Assembly (NCBI GenBank): GCA_947454255.1
Contig: CANGIU010000007.1
Location: 1 to 61,565, forward strand
From: Micrococcales bacterium
GTDB lineage: Bacteria; Actinomycetota; Actinomycetes; Actinomycetales; Microbacteriaceae
Reading direction: 5' to 3'
Length of the DNA: 61,565 nucleotides
The number at the start of each line of letters is the position of its first letter. Positions within the stretch are counted from its first letter, which is position 1. The notes under the pieces are model-generated. The model was not told the origin of the DNA. It did not search any database and saw only the letters and a list, made by a program, of their open reading frames with translations. This document shows positions 35,499 through 44,318 of this stretch, in pieces. The position numbers and the translations under genes were made by a program.

Positions 35499-37337
35499 AT
35501 GAAGACCAACGAAGTTCCACTGCTTGTTACCTCCCAACCAGGGGCAAACATCACTGATCTCCTAATCGAGCGGGTCAAGCAAGATCCAAAACTGCCTTTG
35601 ATGTCTAAACAAACTCAACCTGGAGTTTGGGCAGATGTGTTAGCGGGTGACTACCTCAAAGAGGTAACCGACCTTGCTAAAGGTTTCATAGCTGCTGGCA
35701 TCGAAGTTGGTCAACGCGTAGGGATCATGAGTCACACCCGATACGAGTGGGCTCTATGCGATTTCGCTCTTTGGTTTGCCGGAGCTGTATCAGTGCCCAT
35801 TTACGAATCTTCCGCCCCGAGCCAAATTGAATGGATTCTCTCTGACTCTGGTGCAACCGCAGCATTATTCGAAGATGCTACTTTGCTTGAACTTTTCAAG
35901 AGTGTAAAGAGCAATCTTCCAAAAGTTACCAAGCAGTGGATTTTTGAAGGTAATGATCTTCAAGAGCTAGTTAAGTTGGGTTCTAAAATCACCGATGCAG
36001 AACTAGAAGCAAGAAGAACTGCGAACGGACTTCAAGATTTAGCCACAATCATCTATACCTCTGGTACTACAGGTCGGCCTAAAGGTTGTGAACTTGTGCA
36101 CCAGGGATTCGTAGATTTATCTCGTAACGCCCAGGCAGTCCTCCCTCAGGTTGTATGCCCAGGTGGATCAACAGTTTTGTTCTTACCAATGGCGCACGTC
36201 TTCGCTCGATTTGTTTCAGTCTTGTGTGCTTCAAGTGGGGTCCAAGTTGGACACCAACCTGATGCAAAGAATGTTGCCCCAGCTATGCAAAGCTTCCACC
36301 CAACTTTCTTGTTGGCAGTGCCAAGAGTCTTTGAAAAGGTTTATAACTCTGCAGAGCAACGTGCAGAAGGAGCTGGTAAAGGAAAGATTTTCCACGCAGC
36401 AGCAGAAACCGCTATTGCATGGTCGATGGCCCTTGACACTAAGAAAGGCCCGAGCCTTTCTCTAAATATCAAGCACAAGCTCTTTGATGCACTTGTCTAC
36501 AAAAAGCTCAGAGCCGCTATGGGTGGCCGAGTGAAGTATGCCATCAGCGGTGGTGGACCACTTGGGGCTCGCCTCGGTCACTTCTACAGAGCTATTGGTT
36601 TGATTGTTTTGGAGGGCTATGGACTTACCGAAACAACTGCACCAGTGACTATTGGAAGGCCAGATAACCTCAAAATTGGCAAGGTTGGTTTCCCGCTGCC
36701 TGGTTGCGGCGTTCATATTGCTGACGACGGCGAAATCTGGCTACGTGGAACAAACGTGCTCAAGGGTTATTGGAATAACAAAGATGCCACCAAGTCGACC
36801 TTTGAAGGTGACTGGTTCAAGACCGGTGACATCGGTGTTCTAGATGAAGATGGTTTCCTCGCAATCACCGGACGTAAAAAAGAACTGATCATCACTGCGG
36901 GTGGAAAAAACGTAGCACCAGCATTACTTGAAGACCCGCTTCGTGCCAATCCATTGGTCAGCCAAGCGGTCGTAATCGGCGATGCGAAACCTTTCGTGTC
37001 TGTATTGGTTTCTATCGATGAAGAGATGCTTCCAATCTGGCTTGAAAATAACGGCATCAAAGAGAAGCTCACTCTGGATGAAGCTCGCTCAAACACCGCA
37101 GTTCTTGCTGAGGTTTCTAAAGCGATTGAGGCAGTAAATTCCCATTTCTCGACAGCTGAATCAATCAGAAAATTTGCACTACTCCCATACGATCTAACAG
37201 AGAAAAGTGGACACCTAACACCTTCGCTAAAGATTAAGCGGTCGACAGTTGTTGAAGACTTTGGAAACCTGATTGATGACATTTATGCCGATAGCGCTAA
37301 GTCAACCTGTCACAACATCGGTGATTACAAGATCTAA
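35499..37337 (+). CDS. Long-chain acyl-CoA synthetase (FadD15-like AMP-dependent ligase)
   Basis: Activates fatty acids to acyl-CoA through an acyl-adenylate. Motifs: YTSGTTGRPKGCEL near 187-200, the YGLTETTAPVT substrate block near 380, TGDIGVLDEDGFLAITGRKKE near 445 (including the adenylate-binding Asp and the hinge), and an IKRST-type end near 587. I prefer ATG at 35499 (612 residues), with GGAG six bases upstream. The GTG at 35466 lies too close to the -10-like TAGAGT to be the start of a transcript from it. Its stop interlocks with def. Confidence 0.92.
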   Translation: MKTNEVPLLVTSQPGANITDLLIERVKQDPKLPLMSKQTQPGVWADVLAGDYLKEVTDLAKGFIAAGIEVGQRVGIMSHTRYEWALCDFALWFAGAVSVPIYESSAPSQIEWILSDSGATAALFEDATLLELFKSVKSNLPKVTKQWIFEGNDLQELVKLGSKITDAELEARRTANGLQDLATIIYTSGTTGRPKGCELVHQGFVDLSRNAQAVLPQVVCPGGSTVLFLPMAHVFARFVSVLCASSGVQVGHQPDAKNVAPAMQSFHPTFLLAVPRVFEKVYNSAEQRAEGAGKGKIFHAAAETAIAWSMALDTKKGPSLSLNIKHKLFDALVYKKLRAAMGGRVKYAISGGGPLGARLGHFYRAIGLIVLEGYGLTETTAPVTIGRPDNLKIGKVGFPLPGCGVHIADDGEIWLRGTNVLKGYWNNKDATKSTFEGDWFKTGDIGVLDEDGFLAITGRKKELIITAGGKNVAPALLEDPLRANPLVSQAVVIGDAKPFVSVLVSIDEEMLPIWLENNGIKEKLTLDEARSNTAVLAEVSKAIEAVNSHFSTAESIRKFALLPYDLTEKSGHLTPSLKIKRSTVVEDFGNLIDDIYADSAKSTCHNIGDYKI

Positions 37338-37831
37338 CGCATAAACCAATCAGATTGGCGTAAGAGCTTCATAGCTTCTTTTCGCTCTTCTGCTGTGAGC
37401 CTGTCTAGATATAACAAACCATCTAAATGGTCATACTCGTGCTGAATGGCCTGGGCCATCAGCCCAGTTCCAGAAATAGTTGTTTCACTTTGATCGAGCA
37501 ATTGCCCAGTCAAAGAGGCTTCAGGATATCTTGTCGTTAGATGCCAGTGACCTGGTACAGACAGACATCCCTCTTCAGTTAGAAATGGTTCCCCGGAAAG
37601 CACGAGGTTCTTTGGGTTGATTAGGTAACCAACTTTGCCTCCGACGTTATAACTGAATGCTCTAAGTGAAACGCCTATTTGTGGAGCTGCAACACCTGCT
37701 CGGCCCGGAATTTTAGTGGTGTCAACGAGATCGGCAATCAATGCTTCTGTTTTGGCGCTGAAATCAGTTATCACATCGCAAGAAGACTTTAGAACTGGGT
37801 CGCCATAGAGACGTATTTCTCGAACTGTCAT
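37334..37831 (-). CDS. def: Peptide deformylase
   Basis: Removes the formyl group from the N-terminal Met of new proteins; a metalloenzyme. The 165 residues carry all three motifs: GVAAPQIGVS near 45-54, EGCLSVPG near 90-97 (metal-binding Cys) and QHEYDHLDG near 131-139 (metal-binding His residues and catalytic Glu). It is downstream of the MinD-like gene with three bases between them. Confidence 0.96.
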   Translation of the reverse strand: MTVREIRLYGDPVLKSSCDVITDFSAKTEALIADLVDTTKIPGRAGVAAPQIGVSLRAFSYNVGGKVGYLINPKNLVLSGEPFLTEEGCLSVPGHWHLTTRYPEASLTGQLLDQSETTISGTGLMAQAIQHEYDHLDGLLYLDRLTAEERKEAMKLLRQSDWFMR

Positions 37832-37834
37832 GAA

Positions 37835-39019
37835 TTAGTTGGACTTGGCCAAACCCTCAACGACCAATGCTGCAAGTTCACGCGCAGCTTCACGAGTATT
37901 GCGATTCAGTTGATCAAACTTAATAACTGATCCAGCTGCCAAAGCTGGGTCATATGGAATCTTGACAACGGCACGAACACGAGATTTGAAGTGCGCTTCA
38001 ATCTCATCCAACTTCACAAGGTTAGTTCCCTGCGTTGCTGTGTTAAGTGCTACTACCGAGCCACGAACTAGATCTCCATAACCGTTGGCCTCAAGCCAGG
38101 TTAGAGTCTCTGAAGCCAATCTAGCTTCGTCAACTGAACCACCAGAAACAATTACTAAACCGTTGGCTCTCTGCAGGGTTGGTCGCATAACTGAGTGGAC
38201 AATACCTGTACCACAGTCAGTAAGGATGATTGTGTAATAACGAGCCGCCATGTCAGCAACGACGTTGTAATCTCCCTCATCGAATGCTTCCGAAAGCATT
38301 GGGTCGCTGTCAGATGCTAGAACGTGAAGTCTAGTTACGTCTCTAGAGACCATGGTTGAGAAATCAGTAAATCCATCAATAGCTGCTGCCCTATTTACAA
38401 CGTCTCTAACTGTGAACCTAGTTGACTTGCTGACACGTTCTGCCAGTGTGCCACGGTCAGGGTTGGCATCAATAGCGATAACTCGATCTTCTCTGGCCAG
38501 CGCCATAGCCATTCCCAGAAGTGTTGTAACGGTAGTTTTGCCAACGCCACCCTTGCGGGTAAGCACTGGCACAAATCTTGCGCCTCCACCTAGGTTGGCA
38601 GCGATTCGAGCATCGATTGCTTTGCGTTCGCGAACGCGTAGGTTATCGCCCAGGTTAATAGATTTTAGAGATAAGAAATAAATGAACCTGCGGAAACCTG
38701 ATTCTGGAGCTGGTCTGGTCTTAGCGTTCACTTCAATAAGACGATCGGCTGTGAGCATAGCGGCGGGCTCTGGCTGATCAAAAGTATCGCCCCGGAGGCT
38801 GTCACGTCTGGAGTAGCCAGTTTGGGAAGCGGCGAGACTTGCAGTTTCAGATGCTCCGCCTGTTGGAACAATCGCTGTGGCTTCAGTAACAACCTTGATT
38901 GATGAAGTGGTTGGAGTTAGATCAACCGTGCTGGCTTCAATACCAATTGCACCTAGGTCCGCATTAGATTCAGATGAATCTTTCGAACGAGAGTTCTTGC
39001 CTTCAAATTTTTCAGCCAA
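37835..39019 (-). CDS. MinD/ParA-like P-loop ATPase with disordered N-terminus
   Basis: A 394-residue protein whose C-terminal 270 residues form a deviant Walker-A ATPase: RKGGVGKTTVTTLLG near 159, AIDANPDRGTL near 188 and LTDCGTG near 267. The first 120 residues are Ser/Thr/Ala/Glu-rich and probably disordered. Such MinD-like proteins occur in Actinobacteria near secretion, pilus or polar systems; no such system is here, so function is unknown. The start is uncertain. TTG at 39019 has AAGGA seven bases upstream; the ATG at 39037 gives six more residues but has no usable site. It lies between def and pyruvate carboxylase, and no ParB-like partner is present. Confidence 0.8.
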   Translation of the reverse strand: MAEKFEGKNSRSKDSSESNADLGAIGIEASTVDLTPTTSSIKVVTEATAIVPTGGASETASLAASQTGYSRRDSLRGDTFDQPEPAAMLTADRLIEVNAKTRPAPESGFRRFIYFLSLKSINLGDNLRVRERKAIDARIAANLGGGARFVPVLTRKGGVGKTTVTTLLGMAMALAREDRVIAIDANPDRGTLAERVSKSTRFTVRDVVNRAAAIDGFTDFSTMVSRDVTRLHVLASDSDPMLSEAFDEGDYNVVADMAARYYTIILTDCGTGIVHSVMRPTLQRANGLVIVSGGSVDEARLASETLTWLEANGYGDLVRGSVVALNTATQGTNLVKLDEIEAHFKSRVRAVVKIPYDPALAAGSVIKFDQLNRNTREAARELAALVVEGLAKSN

Positions 39020-39086
39020 AGCTAATTCCTTATGCATTCCAATTCAAGGCAAATTCAGCCCTGAAACAATAACTTATTGGGTAAGT

Positions 39087-42000
39087 CTATTCGCTAACTT
39101 TAGGTTCAACCACGAGGATGAGATCCCCCGACTCAACCGCTTGAGTCTTGGCAATGGCTAGACGCCTGATAACACCTGAGATATTGGCTGTGATGGTTGC
39201 CTCCATCTTCATAGCCTCAATGGTGGCGACAGGCTGGCCGAGCTCTACCTGAGTGCCTTCAACCACCTGCAAGGTGACAACCCCTGCAAAAGGAGCCGCA
39301 ACCTCTGCTGGGTTAGCCAAATTAGCCTTTTCAGCAGAGACAACAGTTGTTGCTATCTTTCGATCTCTAATGTTGATTGGACGCAATTGGCCGTTGAAAG
39401 TAGCCATAACCGTTCTAAAGCCCTTGGTGTCAGGTGAGCCAATTGCCTCAAGACCAACAAAGATACGAACTCCCTTGGCAATCTCAACAACATGCTCATG
39501 ACCTTGCTCTAAGCCGTATAGGTAATCCAAAGTGTCTACTGGGTCAAGGTTGCCAAATGTTGATCGAGCCTTTTCGAATTCGGCTGTCGGACCTGGGAAA
39601 AGCAATCTGTTGAGAGTACTTCTTCTCACCTTTGCATCACCCGATACTAGATTTTCCAAATCAGCAGGCGATACAGCGACTAGACCAAACTTCGGGCTCT
39701 TGCCTTGCAAAACTTTGGTTCTAAATGGTTCTGGCCATCCACCAGGCAGGTCTCCTAGTTCGCCTGCCATAAAACCAACTACTGAATCTGGAATGTCATA
39801 GTTCTGGGGGTTAGCTGCGAAATCGGCTGGATCAGCATTTACTGCAACTAAGTGCAACGCTAGATCACCGACAACTTTTGAAGATGGAGTTACTTTTGGT
39901 GGTCTTCCTAGAATTTCATTAGCTGCTGCATACATATCTTCAACGCGCTCGAACTGATTACCTAAACCGAGAGCGATGGCCTGCTGGCGAAGGTTGCTCA
40001 GTTGGCCACCGGGGATTTCATGCTTGTATACACGACCTGTTGGTCCTCGAAGACCTGATTCAAATGGTGCGTATACATTTCTAACAGCTTCCCAATATGG
40101 TTCAAGAGCTGTGATCTCATCAAGTGTGATTCCAGCATCTCTATCTGTATTTTCAAGGGCTGCAATCAATGCAGAGGCGGACGGTTGGCTAGTTGTTCCG
40201 GCCATTGGCGCAGAAGCAACATCCACAGCATCGACACCAGCATCTATGGCTGCAATCAAAGTTGCTAACTGACCACCTGCAGTGTCGTGGGTGTGCAGAT
40301 GAACTGGGACATCAAACTCAGCGCGGAGTGCTTTAACTAACTTTGCTGCTGCCTGAGGGCGAAGTAGTCCTGCCATGTCTTTGATAGCAAGAATATGTGC
40401 GCCAGCGTTAACAACCTGTCTAGCTAAAGCTAGGTAGTACTCAAGGGTATATAACTTCTCGTTTGGATGGAGTAGATCACCGGTGTAACAGATGGCTACT
40501 TCAGCAACAGCAGTTTTAGTCTTTAACACAGCGCTAATCGCTGGAAGCATTTGATCAACATCGTTTAGTGCATCGAAGATTCTAAAGATATCAACACCAG
40601 AAAGTGCTGCTTCTGAAACGAAAGCTTCAGTTACCTCAACTGGGTAAGGTGTGTATCCAACAGTGTTCTGACCGCGAAGCAGCATTTGAATACAAATGTT
40701 CGGCATCGCCTCTCTTAGCGCGGTAAGTCTGGCCCAAGGATCTTCACCTAGGAAACGAAGTGCAACATCATATGTTGCCCCTCCCCAGGCTTCTACTGAG
40801 AATAACTTGTGCAGCACTCTTGCCTCGTATGGGGCCACCTGAACCAGATCGCGAGATCTAACTCTTGTTGCTAGCAACGACTGGTGTGCGTCTCTGAAGG
40901 TGGTGTCAGTAATCGCAACTGCTGACTGTTCTCTCAAGGCTTTTGCAAATGCTGTTGGGCCTAGCTCAATCAACTGTTGACGAGAACCATTTGGGGCAGG
41001 TTTAGTCAAGTCAAGCTTCGGCAACTTTGAAGCGGGTGAGATTAGGTCTCCCCTTGCTCCGTAGGGCTGGTTGACTGTGACATCGGCCAACCAGTTCAGA
41101 ATCTTGGTCCCTCTATCGAGTGAAGCATGTGCCGTAAGCAGTTCAGGTCTCTCATCAATGAAAGCTGTGCTTAGCTCACCAGCTGCAAAGCTAGGGTCGG
41201 CAAGAACTCCTTGCAGGAAGGCAATGTTGGTGGAAACTCCACGGATCCTAAATTCAGCCAGCGCACGCTCTGCTCTGTTTACAGCAGTCTTAAGATCCCT
41301 GCCTCTAGTTATTAGTTTCACAAGCAATGAGTCAAAGTGCGGACTAATCTCACTTCCGGTCGAAACCGTTCCACCATCAAGACGAATGCCAGCGCCGCCT
41401 GGTGAACGATAGGTGCTTATCTTTCCAGTGTCCGGTCTAAAGCCTGCAGTTGGATCTTCGGTTGTGATCCTGCACTGAATTGCAAAACCATGCATTTCAA
41501 TCTTGTCTTGGGTCAGTTCCAATTCTGAAAGCGTCTTACCTGCTGCAATCAGCATCTGTGACTGCACTAAATCGATACCAGTAATTTCTTCAGTGACAGT
41601 GTGCTCAACCTGAATTCTTGGGTTCATTTCAATGAAGACGTGCTTGCCTGCATTTGGGCCAACGGTATCGATTAGGAACTCAACAGTTCCAGCATTGACG
41701 TAGCCAACCTGCTTAGCGAATGCAACCGCATCTCGGTAAAGTTCTTCTCTAAGTTCTTGAGAGATATTCGGTGCTGGTGCGATCTCGACAACTTTTTGGT
41801 TTCTTCGCTGAACGGAACAATCACGCTCGAATAAGTGAACTACGTTTCCCTGTCCATCTGCCAAGATTTGAACTTCAATGTGACGAGGTCGAAGCACAGC
41901 TTGTTCGAGAAAAACTCTCGCGTCACCAAATGCACTCTCTGCTTCACGCATAGCCTCACCAAGTGCAGCCGGAAGAGACTGAGCATCTGCAACTCTACGC

Positions 42001-42503
42001 ATTCCTCTTCCGCCACCACCAGCAACAGCCTTTACAAAAAGTGGAAAACCGATTTCTTTAGAATCTTCAATCAGGATTGAAGTGTCTTCTGATTGTCTTG
42101 AAGATTTTAGAACTGGAACTTTGGCGGCGATAGCGGCTTCTTTAGCGTTGACCTTGTTTCCAGCAAGTTCCAAAACCGCCGAGGTCGGACCAATAAAAGT
42201 AATTCCATTGGCTTTTGCGGCCTCTGCAAGTTCTGGGTTTTCAGAGAGGAATCCATAACCTGGATAGATGGCGTCAGCGCCACACTCCAAAGCAACACGA
42301 ATGATTTCAGAAACATCTAGGTAGGCACGAACTGGGTGGCCAATCTCACCGATCTGGTAAGCCTCGTCTGCCTTTAGCCTGTGTGATGAGTTTCTGTCCT
42401 CATAAGCAAAGACAGCAACAGTCTTAGCGCCTAGCTCATAGGCTGCCCTGAAGGCGCGAATGGCTATTTCACCTCGGTTGGCAACCAAAATCTTGCTGAA
42501 CAT
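39087..42503 (-). CDS. pyc: Pyruvate carboxylase
   Basis: Biotin enzyme that replenishes oxaloacetate from pyruvate and bicarbonate. The 1138 residues are full length. Domains in order: biotin carboxylase (MFSKILVANRGEIAIR, ATP-grasp loop AGGGGRGMRR near 161, EMNPRIQVEHTVTE near 293), carboxyltransferase (DTTFRDAHQSLLATRVR near 538, AWGGATYD near 573, metal-binding HLHTHDTAGG near 740) and biotin carrier with the biotinylated Lys in EAMKMEA near 1100. It is flanked by two P-loop ATPase genes of the ParA/MinD family, one on each side. Confidence 0.97.
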   Translation of the reverse strand: MFSKILVANRGEIAIRAFRAAYELGAKTVAVFAYEDRNSSHRLKADEAYQIGEIGHPVRAYLDVSEIIRVALECGADAIYPGYGFLSENPELAEAAKANGITFIGPTSAVLELAGNKVNAKEAAIAAKVPVLKSSRQSEDTSILIEDSKEIGFPLFVKAVAGGGGRGMRRVADAQSLPAALGEAMREAESAFGDARVFLEQAVLRPRHIEVQILADGQGNVVHLFERDCSVQRRNQKVVEIAPAPNISQELREELYRDAVAFAKQVGYVNAGTVEFLIDTVGPNAGKHVFIEMNPRIQVEHTVTEEITGIDLVQSQMLIAAGKTLSELELTQDKIEMHGFAIQCRITTEDPTAGFRPDTGKISTYRSPGGAGIRLDGGTVSTGSEISPHFDSLLVKLITRGRDLKTAVNRAERALAEFRIRGVSTNIAFLQGVLADPSFAAGELSTAFIDERPELLTAHASLDRGTKILNWLADVTVNQPYGARGDLISPASKLPKLDLTKPAPNGSRQQLIELGPTAFAKALREQSAVAITDTTFRDAHQSLLATRVRSRDLVQVAPYEARVLHKLFSVEAWGGATYDVALRFLGEDPWARLTALREAMPNICIQMLLRGQNTVGYTPYPVEVTEAFVSEAALSGVDIFRIFDALNDVDQMLPAISAVLKTKTAVAEVAICYTGDLLHPNEKLYTLEYYLALARQVVNAGAHILAIKDMAGLLRPQAAAKLVKALRAEFDVPVHLHTHDTAGGQLATLIAAIDAGVDAVDVASAPMAGTTSQPSASALIAALENTDRDAGITLDEITALEPYWEAVRNVYAPFESGLRGPTGRVYKHEIPGGQLSNLRQQAIALGLGNQFERVEDMYAAANEILGRPPKVTPSSKVVGDLALHLVAVNADPADFAANPQNYDIPDSVVGFMAGELGDLPGGWPEPFRTKVLQGKSPKFGLVAVSPADLENLVSGDAKVRRSTLNRLLFPGPTAEFEKARSTFGNLDPVDTLDYLYGLEQGHEHVVEIAKGVRIFVGLEAIGSPDTKGFRTVMATFNGQLRPINIRDRKIATTVVSAEKANLANPAEVAAPFAGVVTLQVVEGTQVELGQPVATIEAMKMEATITANISGVIRRLAIAKTQAVESGDLILVVEPKVSE

Positions 42504-42558
42504 GCGTTCCTAACTGCAGTCAGGCGAACAAATAACGGGTTGCGCCTAAATCAAAAGG

Positions 42559-42564
42559 TAGCCT
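42559..42564 (+). promoter_or_regulatory. -10 element for a leaderless parA-like transcript
   Basis: TAGCCT (TAnnnT pattern) ends six bases before the GTG start at 42571, with no Shine-Dalgarno sequence between. The spacing is identical to that at the polyprenyl synthase gene (28848-28860). A leaderless transcript starting on the GTG is the simplest reading. A convincing -35 was not found. Confidence 0.5.
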
Positions 42565-42570
42565 AGACAG

Positions 42571-43602
42571 GTGCAGGTATTAAGCATTAGCGCCTTGAAG
42601 GGCGGAGTTGGTAAAACCACGGTTACCCTTGGTCTTGCCTCTGCTGCCATGTCTAGGAACTTACGCACACTGGTGATTGATTTAGACCCACAGTGCAACG
42701 CAAGCATTGGTTTAGGTGCGGTTGGGGAACATAACTCTTCAGCGGCCGAAGTAATCAAGAAGCCCCGGCACAACACTGTGCTACAGGCAATTGTAGTCTC
42801 ATCTTGGGCTAAGGGGCAGTCAGGGCGCTTAGATATCATGGTCGGCAACCCTAGATTGACCATAGCCAACAAGGGAAATCCCTCTTACCGATCGCTTTGG
42901 CAAATTGAGCGAGCTTTAGCCACTATCGAAGACAAGTATGACCTCGTTCTAATTGACACACCTCCTTCAATCGGAGCGCTGACAAGAATGGCTTGGGTGG
43001 CAAGTGATCGCGTCCTGCTAGTGGCTGAGCCAACCATCAACTCAGTAATTTCCATCGAGACTGCTGTGAAAGCTCTTGTTGAATTGAGGAACAAAGTCAA
43101 TCGTCGAGTTCACCTATTTGGAGTGTTAGTAAATAGACTCCGCGCCAGCGTTGCAGAGCACCAGTATCGAGTCAATGAACTCGAGGAGCTCTTTGGCGAT
43201 TTGATGCTTAATCCCCCGCTCGAGGAAAAGACCGCCCTTCAACAAGCTTCTGGTGCAGGCAAATCAATACATGCTTGGCCCGGCCAATCAGCAGCAAAAT
43301 TAGCCAACCGTTTTGATGTTTTACTAGAGCAGGCATTGAGCGCTTTTCAAGCCGAAGACCCTGGTAGCACCCTTCGCAAACGTAAAACAGACGGTAAGAG
43401 CCGATTCTCTAAACGCAGTCGAGACATTAAACCAAGTTTTCCGGCTAAGCCAGAAGTGATCAAGGAATTTGCTGCCACTGAGCCGGAAGAACCTGTCAGC
43501 GTTTCTCCAGAATATGAAGAGAAGTTCAACGAAGTAATTCGCCAGACACTAACTAAGAAGCAGATACAAGCTCTTACCCAACAATCTGAGGATGAGAATT
43601 AA
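42571..43602 (+). CDS. ParA-family ATPase, orphan, with charged C-terminal tail
   Basis: A 343-residue ParA-like protein: Walker A KGGVGKTTVTLGL at 10-22, Walker A' LVIDLDPQCNASIG near 34-47, and Walker B DLVLIDTPPSIG near 126. The ATPase part ends near 260. A tail of about 80 residues follows, first basic (LRKRKTDGKSRFSKRSRD) then acidic and Glu-rich; it is not recognised and may bind DNA or a partner. It starts at GTG 42571, probably leaderless. No parB or parS-like sequence is beside it. Its stop interlocks with the ResR-like gene. Confidence 0.85.
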   Translation: MQVLSISALKGGVGKTTVTLGLASAAMSRNLRTLVIDLDPQCNASIGLGAVGEHNSSAAEVIKKPRHNTVLQAIVVSSWAKGQSGRLDIMVGNPRLTIANKGNPSYRSLWQIERALATIEDKYDLVLIDTPPSIGALTRMAWVASDRVLLVAEPTINSVISIETAVKALVELRNKVNRRVHLFGVLVNRLRASVAEHQYRVNELEELFGDLMLNPPLEEKTALQQASGAGKSIHAWPGQSAAKLANRFDVLLEQALSAFQAEDPGSTLRKRKTDGKSRFSKRSRDIKPSFPAKPEVIKEFAATEPEEPVSVSPEYEEKFNEVIRQTLTKKQIQALTQQSEDEN

Positions 43603-44207
43603 ATAGCTTTTTTGCTAAGTCTCTTCAGTGTTAGTTCATCAAGATCTTCAATGTGGCTTGGGTTAATGGTGGTCAGAGTTGCCTCTACCTCGCCAAGAAC
43701 CTTGCCAACCGAAATACCGAATACACCCTGACCGCGATCCAGTAGGTCAATGACCTCATCGACTGACGTGCAAAGGTAAACCTTGGCTCCATCAGAGATC
43801 AGAGTGATTTTTGCCAGGTCACTAATCCCCGCTTCACGAAGCTGCTGAATAGCGATTCGAATTTGCTGCAGAGATACTCCAGCATCAATAAAACGCTTGA
43901 TAAGTTTTAGGACCAAGATATCGCGGAAGGAATATAGTCTTTGAGTTCCAGAACCTGATGCGCCTCTAACGCTAGGTTGAACGAGTCTTGTTCGATCCCA
44001 GTAATCAAGTTGGCGATAACTGATGCCAGCTGCACCAGCAGCAGATGTACCTCGGTAACCAACATTCGGGTCATGCCAAGGCTGAGAAACTGCAAACAGA
44101 TCATCCTGCAAGTATGCGAATTCACTGGCTTCGCTAAGAACGATTCGGCCAGTTTCAGTGGTTGGTTCCTTTATGACACCATCAACTTCGGGCTGATTTG
44201 AGTCCAT
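43599..44207 (-). CDS. MerR-family regulator, ResR/McdR (Rv1830)-like
   Basis: A 202-residue MerR-type transcription factor. The winged helix (GISYRQLDYWDRTRLVQPSV, near 62-81) is followed by TQRLYSFRDILVLKLIKRFIDAGVSLQQIRIAI (near 88-120) and a domain of unknown ligand. ATG at 44207 has GGAGG six bases upstream; an upstream frame to 44240 is unsupported. In mycobacteria the homologue Rv1830 controls growth and cell-size genes and is encoded with garA and Rv1828, as here, but the Rv1829-like nuclease gene that lies between the two MerR genes is missing. Confidence 0.85.
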   Translation of the reverse strand: MDSNQPEVDGVIKEPTTETGRIVLSEASEFAYLQDDLFAVSQPWHDPNVGYRGTSAAGAAGISYRQLDYWDRTRLVQPSVRGASGSGTQRLYSFRDILVLKLIKRFIDAGVSLQQIRIAIQQLREAGISDLAKITLISDGAKVYLCTSVDEVIDLLDRGQGVFGISVGKVLGEVEATLTTINPSHIEDLDELTLKRLSKKAI

Positions 44208-44318
44208 GCTGGCCTCCTCTCCTAGTACTCTAAAGCTCAACTTGTTATTGAACCTTTGTTTAATTGTTCCGCCTACCCCTGACCAAAGGGGGTTAATATT
44301 CTTTTTCGGCGTGTCGGA

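Noticed and set aside
44275-44291. Inverted repeat CCCCT / AGGGG followed by T-rich sequence between the two MerR genes
   Set aside because: Read as a terminator it points along the plus strand, where no gene ends; the arms are only five bases. It might be an operator for the ResR-like gene, but the evidence is too thin.
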